Shown here: one piece after another, positions 54,501 to 58,261 of the stretch
How positions within the stretch are numbered: the stretch's first letter is position 1
Layout: every line of letters starts with the position of its first letter
Assembly: GCA_029931535.1 (NCBI GenBank)
Contig: JAQPZY010001628.1
Span: forward strand, 1,560,501-1,624,500
Origin: Margaritifera margaritifera
Taxonomy: Eukaryota > Mollusca > Bivalvia > Unionida > Margaritiferidae
Length of the DNA: 64,000 nucleotides
Direction: 5' to 3'
The notes under the pieces: model-generated
Seen by the model: only the letters and a program-made list of their open reading frames with translations
Database searches by the model: none
What the model was told of the DNA's origin: nothing
Made by a program: the position numbers and the translations under genes

Positions 54501-56858
54501 ATATTGTTGTGCAGGTATTACTGATTTTGCTGTAAGTTGGTATCCAGTTTCATAGAAGTTTGTAAAGGTGCAAATAAAACTTGTAAATGAAATATATGAC
54601 TAACTATTCCAGATTTTATTAAAGAGTAGAATATTCCTGTTTGATTAGTGTTTATTATTTATTGAGCGACGGAGCAATTAGGAATATAAACAATAATCTT
54701 CAGGTTTTTCATGGAAAGAAATGTCTTCTGTTTAAAGTACTGTGCCTGAATTATTCAACTTAAACAAGTTCCTCCACTTCTTTATATATATATGTGTGCA
54801 CATTGCAATTGACTAATGCCCAATGCAGGTTATCTGCTGCTGTCCTATCTTCTTGCACCTGAGCAGACTAAAGTTGAAGAGTATCTATCTACAAATAGGC
54901 ATATTTACATTATGCATAAAACTTGACATACTTGCATTTGGACTGAAATTAGTCCTTTGTATCCAAAAATTGGCAAAATATTTATTATAAAAATTTGAGA
55001 TACTGTCATGATCCTTTCAATAATTTTCTTTTATAATAGCTACTGATCTATTTATTAGCTGCATGCTTTTCAAATATTTTTATTTTTTACTGTTTTCTCT
55101 GCAGGATGGTGCTAATCTAGTGAATAAGATCAAGGGAGTTTTCTGCTTCAAGGTCAAGGGAGCAGATGGCACAGAGGGAATCTGGATTGTGGATGCCAAA
55201 AATGGCAGTGGAAGTGTAACATTTGGAGGACCAGGTAATATATATTTCATGTGTCTCTCATATCTTTTGGATTATATTACTTTTGAACCACAATTTTGAC
55301 CATTTTGTCATCTAATCCTTAGTCCATGGGCTCCAAAGATTGTTTATAACAACTTTAATTAGTTCTTGCTATTGTTTCCTTGGCACATCAAGGGATCCTC
55401 TTTAAAATGGACAAGGAACCTGACTTAATATGGCAGCTCACATGCTTAACAATTTTTATATCACTAATATTGTAATGGCCCCCTCACATGGTACCTTAAC
55501 ACCTTGTGCACCTTTGCTGGAAAAAATAAATCAGGTGAGTTGATTTCCAATAGTTTGCACAAAATTATCATATCCTGCATCAAAGCTGCACCAAATTAAA
55601 GTCACATAAAATAAATTTTAATTGAGTGCAATGGTATTTTCTTGCCAGGAAAGAAAGATAATCAGTGTGAGGAGTATGATAATTTTGGAAACTTTGCACT
55701 CAAGTATTGGGCACACCATTTGATTGATTACCAATGGTTTAATTTGGTTTTGTGGGGTTTAACACCATTTTTCAGCATATGATAAGCTATACGGGGCATC
55801 AAGGATACTTTGTGGAGGAAGAACCCTGGAAGATCCCAGGAAGAACCACTGACCCATGGGAAGCTACTGGCAAGCTTTCTGATATAATCATGTTGGTCAA
55901 ACCAAGACTTGAACTCGTGCGAGCAGAGGTGAGATGTGTGTGTAATCTCTAAAGGCATGTGCCTCAGACCACTCAGCCACCCAGGGCTCTGAATACCCAT
56001 GGAGATAATAAAATAGAGAATAATATCATTCATTTTAGAATTTAATTATTGATGAACTATTGCTGTAGTTCCATCAATCTGAAAAACGACATGCCTGAGA
56101 ATTATAAAAGTTTTGACTTTAGTTCAGCTAGAGATTTGGTACTCGGTAAATCAAATAGGATTTTAATTGTTTTTTGATTTTTTTTTTATGTAACATTATG
56201 TTGATTTGCTGTGAATAAAACCTCAATCTCATGCTCAAAGATTTTAGGATCTCTGGGCTGAAACTCTCTTTCATAAGTTTCATTAGTCTCTATATGGTTA
56301 TTCTGCCATGTTACTAATAACTGTGCAACTTAAAACAGTTTCACAGGCAAGTTACTGATGTTGTCAGACTACAAGGTAAGACTAGTTACTTGAAATTCTG
56401 TGTGACATGTTCTGACTGAATGTTGTAAAGTATTGTCCATAGTGTGGAACATGTTGAAGAAACTTAGTGATTTGACTAATTATACCTGTGCAGGGATATT
56501 TTGAATCTATTCATCGGTACTTCTATCTGCCCCTCTCATTTAGTTGCTCCACCTGTCCATCAAACCCTGTATGCCATTTGGAGAAATACAACTAAATTTG
56601 ATAAAATATACATGCTCATGTGGTTACAAAGTTACATATTGGAAAAAGTTAAAAATATATTGCTCCCCCCAGATGAATTTATTCACATGCCTTTATGTTT
56701 TATTGCAAAAAATGTCATCTCTACTGATACTGTATTGTAGATTAATAAAACATCAAACCAGAAGTAATTTATTTGTTTCAGCCACGGGAGATGTGACATT
56801 AAATATGAGTGATGAGGATCTTTTGAGCCTAATGACTGGCAAACTAAACCCACAGCAG
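7282..56858 (+). CDS. SCP2: SCPx (sterol carrier protein 2 / 3-oxoacyl-CoA thiolase) with two tandem SCP2 domains, partial gene, 11 exons
   Basis: Span of the only recognised host gene. The joined exons are 7282-7432, 9064-9115, 9986-10081, 23613-23720, 32063-32216, 32566-32659, 33555-33681, 50146-50222, 53749-53943, 55105-55234 and 56782-56858. All introns are GT-AG and phases agree throughout. The family performs the last thiolytic step of branched-chain acyl-CoA and bile-acid-type side-chain beta-oxidation in peroxisomes, while the SCP2 domain binds sterols and acyl-CoAs. Seen here: thiolase C-terminal motifs ([24 protein letters not shown]), then SCP2 domain 1 (exons 6-9) and SCP2 domain 2 (exons 9-11). 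The nucleophilic-cysteine half of the thiolase lies upstream of the window. The end of domain 2 and any peroxisomal targeting tripeptide lie downstream. Identification is secure; the tandem SCP2 architecture is read directly from the exons. Confidence 0.93.
7651..7770 (+). repeat. Hairpin-headed interspersed repeat fragment
   Basis: Begins with a small hairpin, CCCATGCTTTTC-aga-GAAAAGCAGGG, followed by TTATGTTATCATGCCCATCTC. The style matches the hairpin heads of the tandem-repeat elements at 30385 and 58271. Short open frames here are incidental. Confidence 0.55.
8199..8246. repeat. (ATT)n microsatellite
   Basis: About 16 ATT units in the intron between SCPx exons 1 and 2. Confidence 0.9.
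9064..9115 (+). CDS. SCP2: SCPx exon 2
   Basis: A 52-base exon coding [18 protein letters not shown], the family's usual segment after the KMVG motif (the final G is split with the next exon). Acceptor AG is at 9062-9063 after a T-rich tract; donor GTAGGT is at 9116. It enters in phase 0 and leaves in phase 1, matching its neighbours. It is too short to appear as an open frame on its own. Confidence 0.88.
9986..10081 (+). CDS. SCP2: SCPx exon 3 (thiolase HDCFS motif)
   Basis: Encodes [19 protein letters not shown] followed by [17 protein letters not shown] is the SCPx version of the conserved thiolase active-site histidine segment. Acceptor ttcag is at 9981-9985, donor GTAATT at 10082. Phase is 1 in and 1 out. 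The next coding exon is 13.5 kb away, because the intron carries a DIRS element and other insertions. Confidence 0.92.
10438..11527. mobile_element. Pogo/Tigger-like MITE (CAGTGAAACCCCGCTATAAC ends)
   Basis: The left end CAGTGAAACCCCGCTATAAC and right end GTTATAGCGGGGTTTCACTG are perfect 20-base inverted repeats, flanked by TA target duplications (10436-10437, 11528-11529). No transposase remains. It contains a ~60-bp tandem duplication around 10700-10830 (CTGCCCAAGCTCAGTCYCTACATAAGC) and a longer direct repeat (CAATGATTGTATACAGGATGAATTGAA-like) near 10880 and 11050. Inserted in the SCPx exon 3-4 intron. Confidence 0.9.
12397..12595 (+). repeat. DIRS left inverted terminal repeat
   Basis: Includes TTACCTGATCACATTACATT, a CTTACTGCCTCTGAATC stretch, TTTTTGTCTATATAATATG and GTTAACTCCC. 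The reverse complement of 20700-20900 matches it over about 190 bases with scattered changes. Confidence 0.88.
12731..13663. mobile_element. hAT-type non-autonomous element nested in the DIRS element
   Basis: Starts ATACCTGCCAAC and ends GTTGGCAGGTAT. It is flanked by a perfect 8-base target duplication GTGCATAC at 12723-12730 and 13664-13671, diagnostic of hAT insertion. Length 933 bp, with no coding sequence recognised. The same ends (ACCTGCCAAC) bound the 2.8 kb hAT at 42541-45323 and the MITE at 62857-63405, so all three belong to one family. Confidence 0.92.
13849..13880. repeat. (AT)n microsatellite
   Basis: About 16 AT units just 5' of the DIRS gag-like start. Confidence 0.9.
13927..17330 (+). 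pseudogene. DIRS gag-like region (broken)
   Basis: From the ATG at 13927 the frame codes a Cys-rich finger: CNKCKRF, then [11 protein letters not shown], a stop, then CKVC in another frame. This pattern matches the N-terminal zinc-finger of DIRS ORF1 proteins. The region is split by a nested transposon at 14109-15520 and resumes at about 15521 ([17 protein letters not shown]) through 17330. Later segments ([34 protein letters not shown]) have clear counterparts in the second DIRS copy (for example at 26945-27000). Numerous stops and frameshifts. Confidence 0.7.
14109..15520 (+). mobile_element. DNA transposon remnant (hAT-like) nested in DIRS gag
   Basis: The left end CAGAGATGCAGCCAGG is the inverted repeat of CCTGGCAGCATCTCTG on the right. 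Flanks (gcaatatt / aatatcta) share AATAT and are probably a worn 8-base duplication. The DIRS sequence on both sides (RAAKKEQ ... FLLSMKY) continues across the insertion when compared with the second copy at 25550. Inside are a possible acidic N-terminus at 14509-14598 ([14 protein letters not shown]) and C-terminal bits around 15230-15380 ([14 protein letters not shown], then [19 protein letters not shown]) that resemble hAT dimerisation ends. The superfamily call is tentative. Confidence 0.72.
17700..18250 (+). pseudogene. DIRS reverse transcriptase remnant
   Basis: Contains [15 protein letters not shown] and [19 protein letters not shown], the DIRS-type RT palm motif A and following strand, at about 17850-17970. 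The catalytic box reads AYLDN at 18055-18069 instead of YxDD. Stops and frameshifts separate the pieces (for example after LHLSP at 17988). Confidence 0.85.
18515..18900 (+). pseudogene. DIRS RNase H remnant
   Basis: Carries [12 protein letters not shown] at about 18520-18555 (TDAS is the RNase H catalytic segment), then [14 protein letters not shown] at about 18832-18873, resembling the family's N-x2-AD-LSR end of RNase H. In-frame stops are present. Confidence 0.75.
19160..20385 (+). pseudogene. DIRS tyrosine recombinase remnant with R-H-R-Y residues still visible
   Basis: Box I arginine lies in [11 protein letters not shown] (AGA at 19788-19790). The H-x2-R box is AHEIR (CAT at 20151, CGT at 20160). 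The catalytic tyrosine is in FSGFYLWDM (TAT at 20259-20261), followed by IGPVVAAQT. These are the RHRY residues of DIRS YRs. N-terminal piece [20 protein letters not shown] starts near 19482. The frame breaks between boxes I and II, so the enzyme is not encoded intact. Confidence 0.88.
20553..20643 (+). repeat. DIRS internal complementary region
   Basis: Reads GTAATGTGATCAGGTAATGC-ATTTGCCGGAGAAA, the complement of the outer left end. It then runs through AATTTTTTAGTA into TTCTATAATACTTACCTGAT, the complement of the outer right end. This end-to-end fusion templates circular DIRS replication intermediates (family knowledge). Confidence 0.88.
20700..20915 (-). repeat. DIRS right inverted terminal repeat
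   Basis: Reverse complement of the left terminal repeat; contains GTTAAACTAAGATTTGCTTC, TTTGTCTATATAATATATAG and ATGTAATGTGATCAGGTAAG. It extends past the left repeat to TGTACTAAAAAATTT, the part matched by the internal complementary region. Confidence 0.88.
21850..23290 (+). repeat. Divergent tandem array (~130-150 bp unit)
   Basis: Repeated phrases include GAGGAGTTATGGCCCCTGAT, TGATGAGACCTTGAATGA and GGATTTCAACCAGATTTGGC-like sequence, about nine times. A 185-bp hAT MITE is inserted at 22025. No coding sequence. The style is common in molluscan genomes (inference). Confidence 0.8.
22025..22209. mobile_element. 185-bp hAT MITE
   Basis: Starts CAGGGGTCCCCAACC and ends CTTTGGGGACCACTG (imperfect inverted repeats), flanked by a perfect 8-base duplication TTCTATGT at 22017-22024 and 22210-22217. 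It interrupts a tandem-repeat unit whose sequence resumes after it. Confidence 0.93.
23613..23720 (+). CDS. SCP2: SCPx exon 4 (thiolase GDNTYGG and GHPLGATG motifs)
   Basis: Encodes [19 protein letters not shown], then [18 protein letters not shown]. The GHPxGATG block is the C-terminal catalytic loop of SCPx-type thiolases. Acceptor tttcag ends at 23612; donor GTAACA is at 23721. Phase is 1 in and 1 out. Joining to exon 3 gives [12 protein letters not shown], which reads like a continuous family sequence, so no exon is missing in the 13.5 kb intron. Confidence 0.94.
25055..25365. repeat. Tandem duplication (~175 bp, two copies)
   Basis: TGTTATTG-CC--TGTGGCTTGATCAGTAAC and CTTAGGATGTCTCGRG recur at 25075-25165 and 25245-25330. 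It lies just 5' of the second DIRS copy and may be its 5' non-coding region. Confidence 0.7.
25395..28697 (+). mobile_element. Second DIRS copy, truncated and internally deleted
   Basis: Parallels the first copy: Cys-rich gag finger ([16 protein letters not shown], about 25480), gag body, RT, RNase H ([11 protein letters not shown], about 27510) and the N-terminal half of the tyrosine recombinase ([13 protein letters not shown], about 28310; [20 protein letters not shown], where box I arginine is replaced). About 1 kb is missing between gag ([11 protein letters not shown] at about 27000) and RT ([14 protein letters not shown] at about 27035). Here the RT box is intact as YLDD at 27062-27073. 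It ends abruptly near 28697 before recombinase box II; no terminal repeats were seen. Confidence 0.85.
28700..29790 (+). repeat. Divergent tandem array (~120-140 bp unit) with terminal CAGGTGAGTAATA motif
   Basis: Phrases ATTAATGAGGTTATCTTGCAT, CTGATTGG-TGAGCTTGT and CCATATTTCTGA recur about five times. It ends at CAGGTGAGTAATATCAGTCC-ACTTGGGCCTCTTG near 29760, a tail motif seen again near 59505 and 63980. Confidence 0.75.
29800..30260 (+). repeat. Tandem array (~150 bp unit)
   Basis: Three copies of a unit with CTCACAATT-TGACTGA, TGAAACTT-GTATA and GCCATCTTCTGAAGATGTG. Confidence 0.65.
30375..31740 (+). repeat. Hairpin-headed tandem array (~150 bp unit)
   Basis: The head hairpin CTGGTCATAGACCAG at about 30386 is followed by TCTGTTGTCTGTCATCCGTC, then about nine units containing GTCATATCAACATGGGTTTT, ATGATGTCTAGTTGGTC and GTGGCCATCTTGAAAATCTT. 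No genes; short open frames are by-products of the repeats. Confidence 0.82.
31640..32040. repeat. Shared repeat fragments 5' of SCPx exon 5
   Basis: TCCTGGAAATTCTTTTCAGC and GTGTCAGTCCCTTC-type phrases also occur at 21660-21700. The stretch at 31870-32040 shares the ATGTAGATGATCTGATTTTC unit of the 4255-5110 array. Non-coding. Confidence 0.6.
32063..32216 (+). CDS. SCP2: SCPx exon 5 (end of thiolase domain)
   Basis: Encodes [13 protein letters not shown], then [20 protein letters not shown] and ALYRHGF, the last beta strand and GLGG loop of the thiolase fold. Acceptor ctccag ends at 32062; donor GTAGGT is at 32217. It enters in phase 1 and leaves in phase 2, the only phase-2 boundary in the set. 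The following exon starts the linker to the SCP2 domain. Confidence 0.94.
32566..32659 (+). CDS. SCP2: SCPx exon 6 (linker and start of SCP2 domain 1)
   Basis: Codes [11 protein letters not shown], an inter-domain linker, then [16 protein letters not shown], the first helix of the SCP2 fold. Acceptor ttcag ends at 32565; donor GTAGGA is at 32660. Phase is 2 in and 0 out. The same helix recurs in exon 9 as [16 protein letters not shown], the first sign of the domain duplication. Confidence 0.93.
33240..33425. repeat. ~36-bp minisatellite
   Basis: Five to six copies of a unit built on CTAGCTCCCAATAGACCTTG-ATGTGCAG, in the intron before SCPx exon 7. The minus-strand open frame across it is a repeat artefact. 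Confidence 0.9.
33555..33681 (+). CDS. SCP2: SCPx exon 7 (SCP2 domain 1, core)
   Basis: Codes the beta-sheet core of the first SCP2 domain, starting [19 protein letters not shown] and containing [13 protein letters not shown]. Acceptor accag ends at 33554; donor GTATGG is at 33682. Length is 127 bases, phase 0 in and 1 out. Its counterpart in domain 2 is exon 10 (130 bases, same phases). It is followed by a 16.5 kb intron full of transposons. Confidence 0.94.
35515..35675. repeat. ~60-bp tandem triplication
   Basis: Three copies of ATGATCACCATTCATTAAAG-ATGAAACATATTGTAGTGG with small changes. The flanking intron 33682-35514 is AT-rich, with a short interspersed piece (CAAGTGGTTTTAAAAAAATC at 34846) also present at 3710. 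Confidence 0.85.
35938..36280 (+). other. Two putative small exons of an unrecognised protein
   Basis: Segment 35938-35981 codes [14 protein letters not shown] after an AG and before a good donor (GTAGGT). Segment 36222-36280 begins after an AG, codes [19 protein letters not shown] and ends before GTAAGC. Joined, they read in one frame with protein-like composition. Phases are 1-in/0-out and 0-in/2-out, so they cannot be a simple cassette between SCPx exons 7 and 8 (which join phase 1 to 1). I do not recognise the family. It could be a captured or transposon-borne gene fragment, or coincidence. Confidence 0.3.
36870..38040 (-). pseudogene. Decayed Tigger/Jerky-type (CENP-B-like) transposase
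   Basis: Reading the minus strand from about 38040 downward: a helix-turn-helix segment ([20 protein letters not shown]), then [13 protein letters not shown] (second DNA-binding domain), FKASTGWL, a degenerate catalytic stretch, and near 37090-36950 the C-terminal motif [20 protein letters not shown] followed by PKCIERC. The order matches Tigger/Jerky proteins. Many stops and frameshifts. No terminal repeats were identified. Positive-strand open frames here are shadows. Confidence 0.75.
38045..38850. other. AT-rich intron segment, nothing recognised
   Basis: Repetitive phrases (CCTAAAAAGTCCTAAATTG; TTCCAAATA...) hint at old repeats but no family or gene is recognisable. Confidence 0.4.
38857..41419 (-). 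mobile_element. Pogo-like element with broken transposase lacking its DDE domain
   Basis: The left end CTGTATTTAGCTGTGTATAA and right end TTATACACAGCTAAATACTG are inverted repeats (one mismatch), flanked by TA on each side (38855-38856, 41420-41421). On the minus strand 39886-39326 codes a CENP-B-type DNA-binding region: [20 protein letters not shown] then NRAAGREF, one in-frame stop, then [19 protein letters not shown] and [17 protein letters not shown]. It ends at FLRWHDL, followed in a shifted frame by an acidic C-terminal tail (39260-39130, [15 protein letters not shown]). The DDE catalytic domain is absent. The region 39900-41000 contains ~125-bp internal repeats (CATCAAAGCTTTAGCCGGTG). 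Confidence 0.88.
41837..41992. mobile_element. Long-hairpin MITE
   Basis: Two arms of about 70 bases pair across a loop of about 15 bases: AAAGATGAGGTTATTGTAGG ... TGACACCTGGA.TGCAACAAATCACA on the left, with TGTGATTTGTTGCCATCCAA ... CCTACAACAAGCTCATCTTT on the right. No coding content. Confidence 0.8.
42541..45323 (+). mobile_element. hAT-type DNA transposon, 2.8 kb
   Basis: The left end AGACCTGCCAACCCT and right end AGGGTTGGCAGGTCT are perfect inverted repeats. Flanking 8-mers accatatc (42533-42540) and gccatgtg (45324-45331) match at five positions, a worn target duplication. It carries a transposase in several frames (see next entries). It shares ends with the 933-bp element at 12731 and the 549-bp element at 62857, for which it is the likely autonomous relative. 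Confidence 0.9.
42832..45154 (+). pseudogene. hAT transposase with BED-like finger and Ser/Lys-rich insert (frame-disrupted)
   Basis: From the ATG at 42832: [15 protein letters not shown], then a BED-like finger [20 protein letters not shown] with HRHMNSKKH, and a TAG stop at 43093. It continues in other frames: [20 protein letters not shown] and AAIVLQ-type segment (43105-43446), a catalytic-type stretch [20 protein letters not shown] then [14 protein letters not shown] (43512-43847), [20 protein letters not shown], a ~110-residue Ser/Lys-rich insert (43920-44275), [20 protein letters not shown] and [11 protein letters not shown] (to 44471), another segment (44494-45039), and the dimerisation motif [11 protein letters not shown]. 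At least four frame breaks or stops separate these, so it is not intact, though decay is modest. Confidence 0.85.
45512..45543. repeat. (AAT)n microsatellite, 3' tail of the LINE
   Basis: About ten AAT units abutting the LINE 3' end (minus strand). Confidence 0.85.
46663..46780. repeat. 58-bp tandem duplication in the LINE
   Basis: GGTACTCCACAAGTCACAAG ... TCATCTGACATGATGCTGTT occurs twice in a row. Confidence 0.85.
47943..49045 (+). mobile_element. Pogo-like non-autonomous DNA transposon, copy B
   Basis: Left end TAGTGGTCCCCCTCTTGAAC (first base changed from C), right end GAGGGGGACCACTG, flanked by TA (47941-47942 and 49046-49047). It is the reverse-oriented sibling of 6054-7158, nearly the same length (1103 versus 1105 bp), with shared subterminal repeats, the internal palindrome around 48255-48330, and a shared 3' half (GATGATTATTCATATTTTTT). 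Confidence 0.9.
48565..48726 (+). pseudogene. Truncated CENP-B-type helix-turn-helix ORF of the pogo-like element
   Basis: A 53-codon frame starting [20 protein letters not shown] and continuing [20 protein letters not shown]. It matches the N-terminal DNA-binding helix-turn-helix of pogo/Tigger transposases and then stops. It identifies the family of this MITE. The same region in copy A has an earlier stop. Confidence 0.7.
50146..50222 (+). CDS. SCP2: SCPx exon 8 (SCP2 domain 1, C-terminal part)
   Basis: Codes [20 protein letters not shown] and SLNPQE of the first SCP2 domain. Acceptor tttttcag ends at 50145; donor GTGGGA is at 50223. Length is 77 bases, phase 1 in and 0 out, identical in size and phase to exon 11 of the second domain. 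Confidence 0.93.
50298..51332. mobile_element. Pogo-like MITE (CAGTAAAACC ends)
   Basis: Left end CAGTAAAACCGGATTTGAGC and right end CTCTCAAGACAGGTTTTACT are imperfect inverted repeats with TA flanks (50296-50297, 51333-51334). Subterminal motifs GTCTGCTATGAGTGATCACT and TTTTTGTTGGCAGAAGGGG are shared with the element at 60309-61915. It sits 75 bases after SCPx exon 8. Confidence 0.88.
53749..53943 (+). CDS. SCP2: SCPx exon 9 (end of SCP2 domain 1, linker, start of SCP2 domain 2)
   Basis: A 195-base phase 0-0 exon. It first codes [19 protein letters not shown], the C-terminal helix that normally ends an SCPx protein. Instead of a stop it continues into a Gly/Ser/Pro-rich linker (about 26 residues, including GASSAGTGG) and then [16 protein letters not shown], the first helix of a second SCP2 domain. 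Acceptor tttcag ends at 53748; donor GTAAGA is at 53944. This exon is the physical proof of the tandem domain architecture. Confidence 0.94.
55105..55234 (+). CDS. SCP2: SCPx exon 10 (SCP2 domain 2, core)
   Basis: Codes [20 protein letters not shown] and, further on, [15 protein letters not shown]. It is the repeat of exon 7 with one extra codon (130 versus 127 bases). Acceptor ctgcag ends at 55104; donor GTAATA is at 55235. Phase 0 in and 1 out, as in exon 7. There is no stop or frameshift, so the second domain looks functional. Confidence 0.93.
55737..55993 (-). mobile_element. tRNA-derived SINE
   Basis: On the minus strand the 5' end GAGCCCTGGGTGGCTGAGTG contains a perfect pol III A box (TGGCTGAGTGG) and, about 50 bases on, a B-box-like GAGTTCAAGTC. 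It continues through a body with CCTTGATGCCCCGTATAGC and ends in GTGTTAAACCCCACAAAACC, a tail common to invertebrate SINEs. Both long open frames here are coincidental. Confidence 0.82.
56782..56858 (+). CDS. SCP2: SCPx exon 11 (SCP2 domain 2, C-terminal part)
   Basis: Codes [20 protein letters not shown] and KLNPQQ. It is the repeat of exon 8, with the same 77-base length and phases 1/0. Acceptor tttcag ends at 56781; donor GTATTG is at 56859. The expected next exon ([12 protein letters not shown]) was not found before 64000, so the gene continues beyond the window. Confidence 0.93.
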
Positions 56859-56888
56859 GTATTGCTTAGTTTTTTGTTTTCTTTCTTC

Positions 56889-56935
56889 TTCATGCCACCA
56901 CCACCACTATCATCATTATTATCATCATCATTACT
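56889..56935. repeat. (CCA)n/(ATC)n microsatellite
   Basis: Compound CCACCACCACCA then TCATCATTATTATCATC immediately after SCPx exon 11. The rest of 56936-57475 is AT-rich intron with nothing recognised. Confidence 0.75.
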
Positions 56936-57475
56936 TGTATATCTTCTACAGAGGAGTTAAATATGAAATACAAATAGAAATGAAAATTTACTATTAAATT
57001 GTAATTTACTCACCTTGCAAAAAGTTTTTGAATTTTATTGAAAACATTATTGAAGATTCATTAGTTGATTAAATTGTGTTAAGTGCTGTAGTATGTTATT
57101 ATTCTCTTTTGCCCAGAAAACCACAAGATTATGTAAAAAGATACCTTATGATGTTGATGAATTTTATCTCTATGTGTACAAACATGGCAAAACTGTGTAA
57201 TGTTTCCCACAAATTATGGATTAATGATAAAAAGCATATGAGTTCTCATAGTCCTTTCACATAATACCTCAATGATGAAGACAACTAACCCTGAATGGAG
57301 ATAGCCTTGGGACTCAACTTAACTCTTGTTATCTTGTTATCTTTTTGTGATAAAATTGCAGCACCATATTATCATTCATGACTTGGTTCATGAGATTTGA
57401 TTTCACTTTTTTTAATACATCATTTCTTGTAGCTGAGGCATTTTTATTTAGTCCCATCCAGCCATCTGTCTTAGA

Positions 57476-57850
57476 AAGCTTGTTAGCTTGATTGAGTAAA
57501 AACTACTTGTAAACAAATTAGGTAGGCATGTTTGTATATACACGTAGAAGATGACCTGATTAGATCTTCATGCCACTAAATCAATCTTTCAGTTTTTACA
57601 TGAATTTTTTAAATCTTTTGGAGTTAGACTCTTTTTAGTGAAAACCTTGTTTGCACAGTTGCATAAAAACCACTTGACGTAGACAAATTAAATTTTGGTA
57701 GGCATGTTTGGATGCATATGTAGATGGGCTGATTAGATTTTCAGGTCACTAGAGCAATTTTTCATTTTTTTTTAAAATTTGGAACTATCAAGACTTGGAC
57801 CTTTGTTTTACTGCATTGGGGGTATATGTGCTTTGAAAACACAGATCTAG
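57476..57850 (+). repeat. Tandem units shared with 4255-5110
   Basis: Two to three units with GTAGACAAATTAAATTTTGG, GATGACCTGATTAGATCTTC and CCTTGTTTGCA, the same family as the array near the window start. Confidence 0.7.
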
Positions 57851-58261
57851 TTCCTGGTCAGTTTCATATGAGTCCCTGGCACTGCATACTAACTGCTATT
57901 TTGTAAACCTTCATTTTTCATGGCTACTAAATTTACTGGTGTCCATGTGTCAGCCAGTTTCATGGATATTGCCTCTGTTCATATATCTAGTTTCATTTAT
58001 AAAATTTATTTATTTAGGACTATTTCAATTTGTGGATTTGATCCACCTGGGAACTCCACAAAATAAATAGCACTTTAGAAAAAAGTAGTTTAACTGTACC
58101 TAACAAAGTACATTCACAACATTGTACTTGATTGAAAATGATCTAATTTTTCCAAAACTTTTAAGATCCCATCGATTCTTCTCTGCTTTGATAGAAACAC
58201 CATCATCTCAAGTGATTGATGTTCAAAATGTTAAAACCTGGCTTTCTCCAGGATACTAGAT

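Noticed and set aside
55930..55993. Possible tRNA gene on the minus strand
   Set aside because: A and B boxes are present but the sequence continues into a SINE body and tail and does not give a full cloverleaf by eye.
55728..56033. 101-codon minus-strand open frame
   Set aside because: It overlaps a tRNA-derived SINE with A and B boxes; the frame is a by-product.
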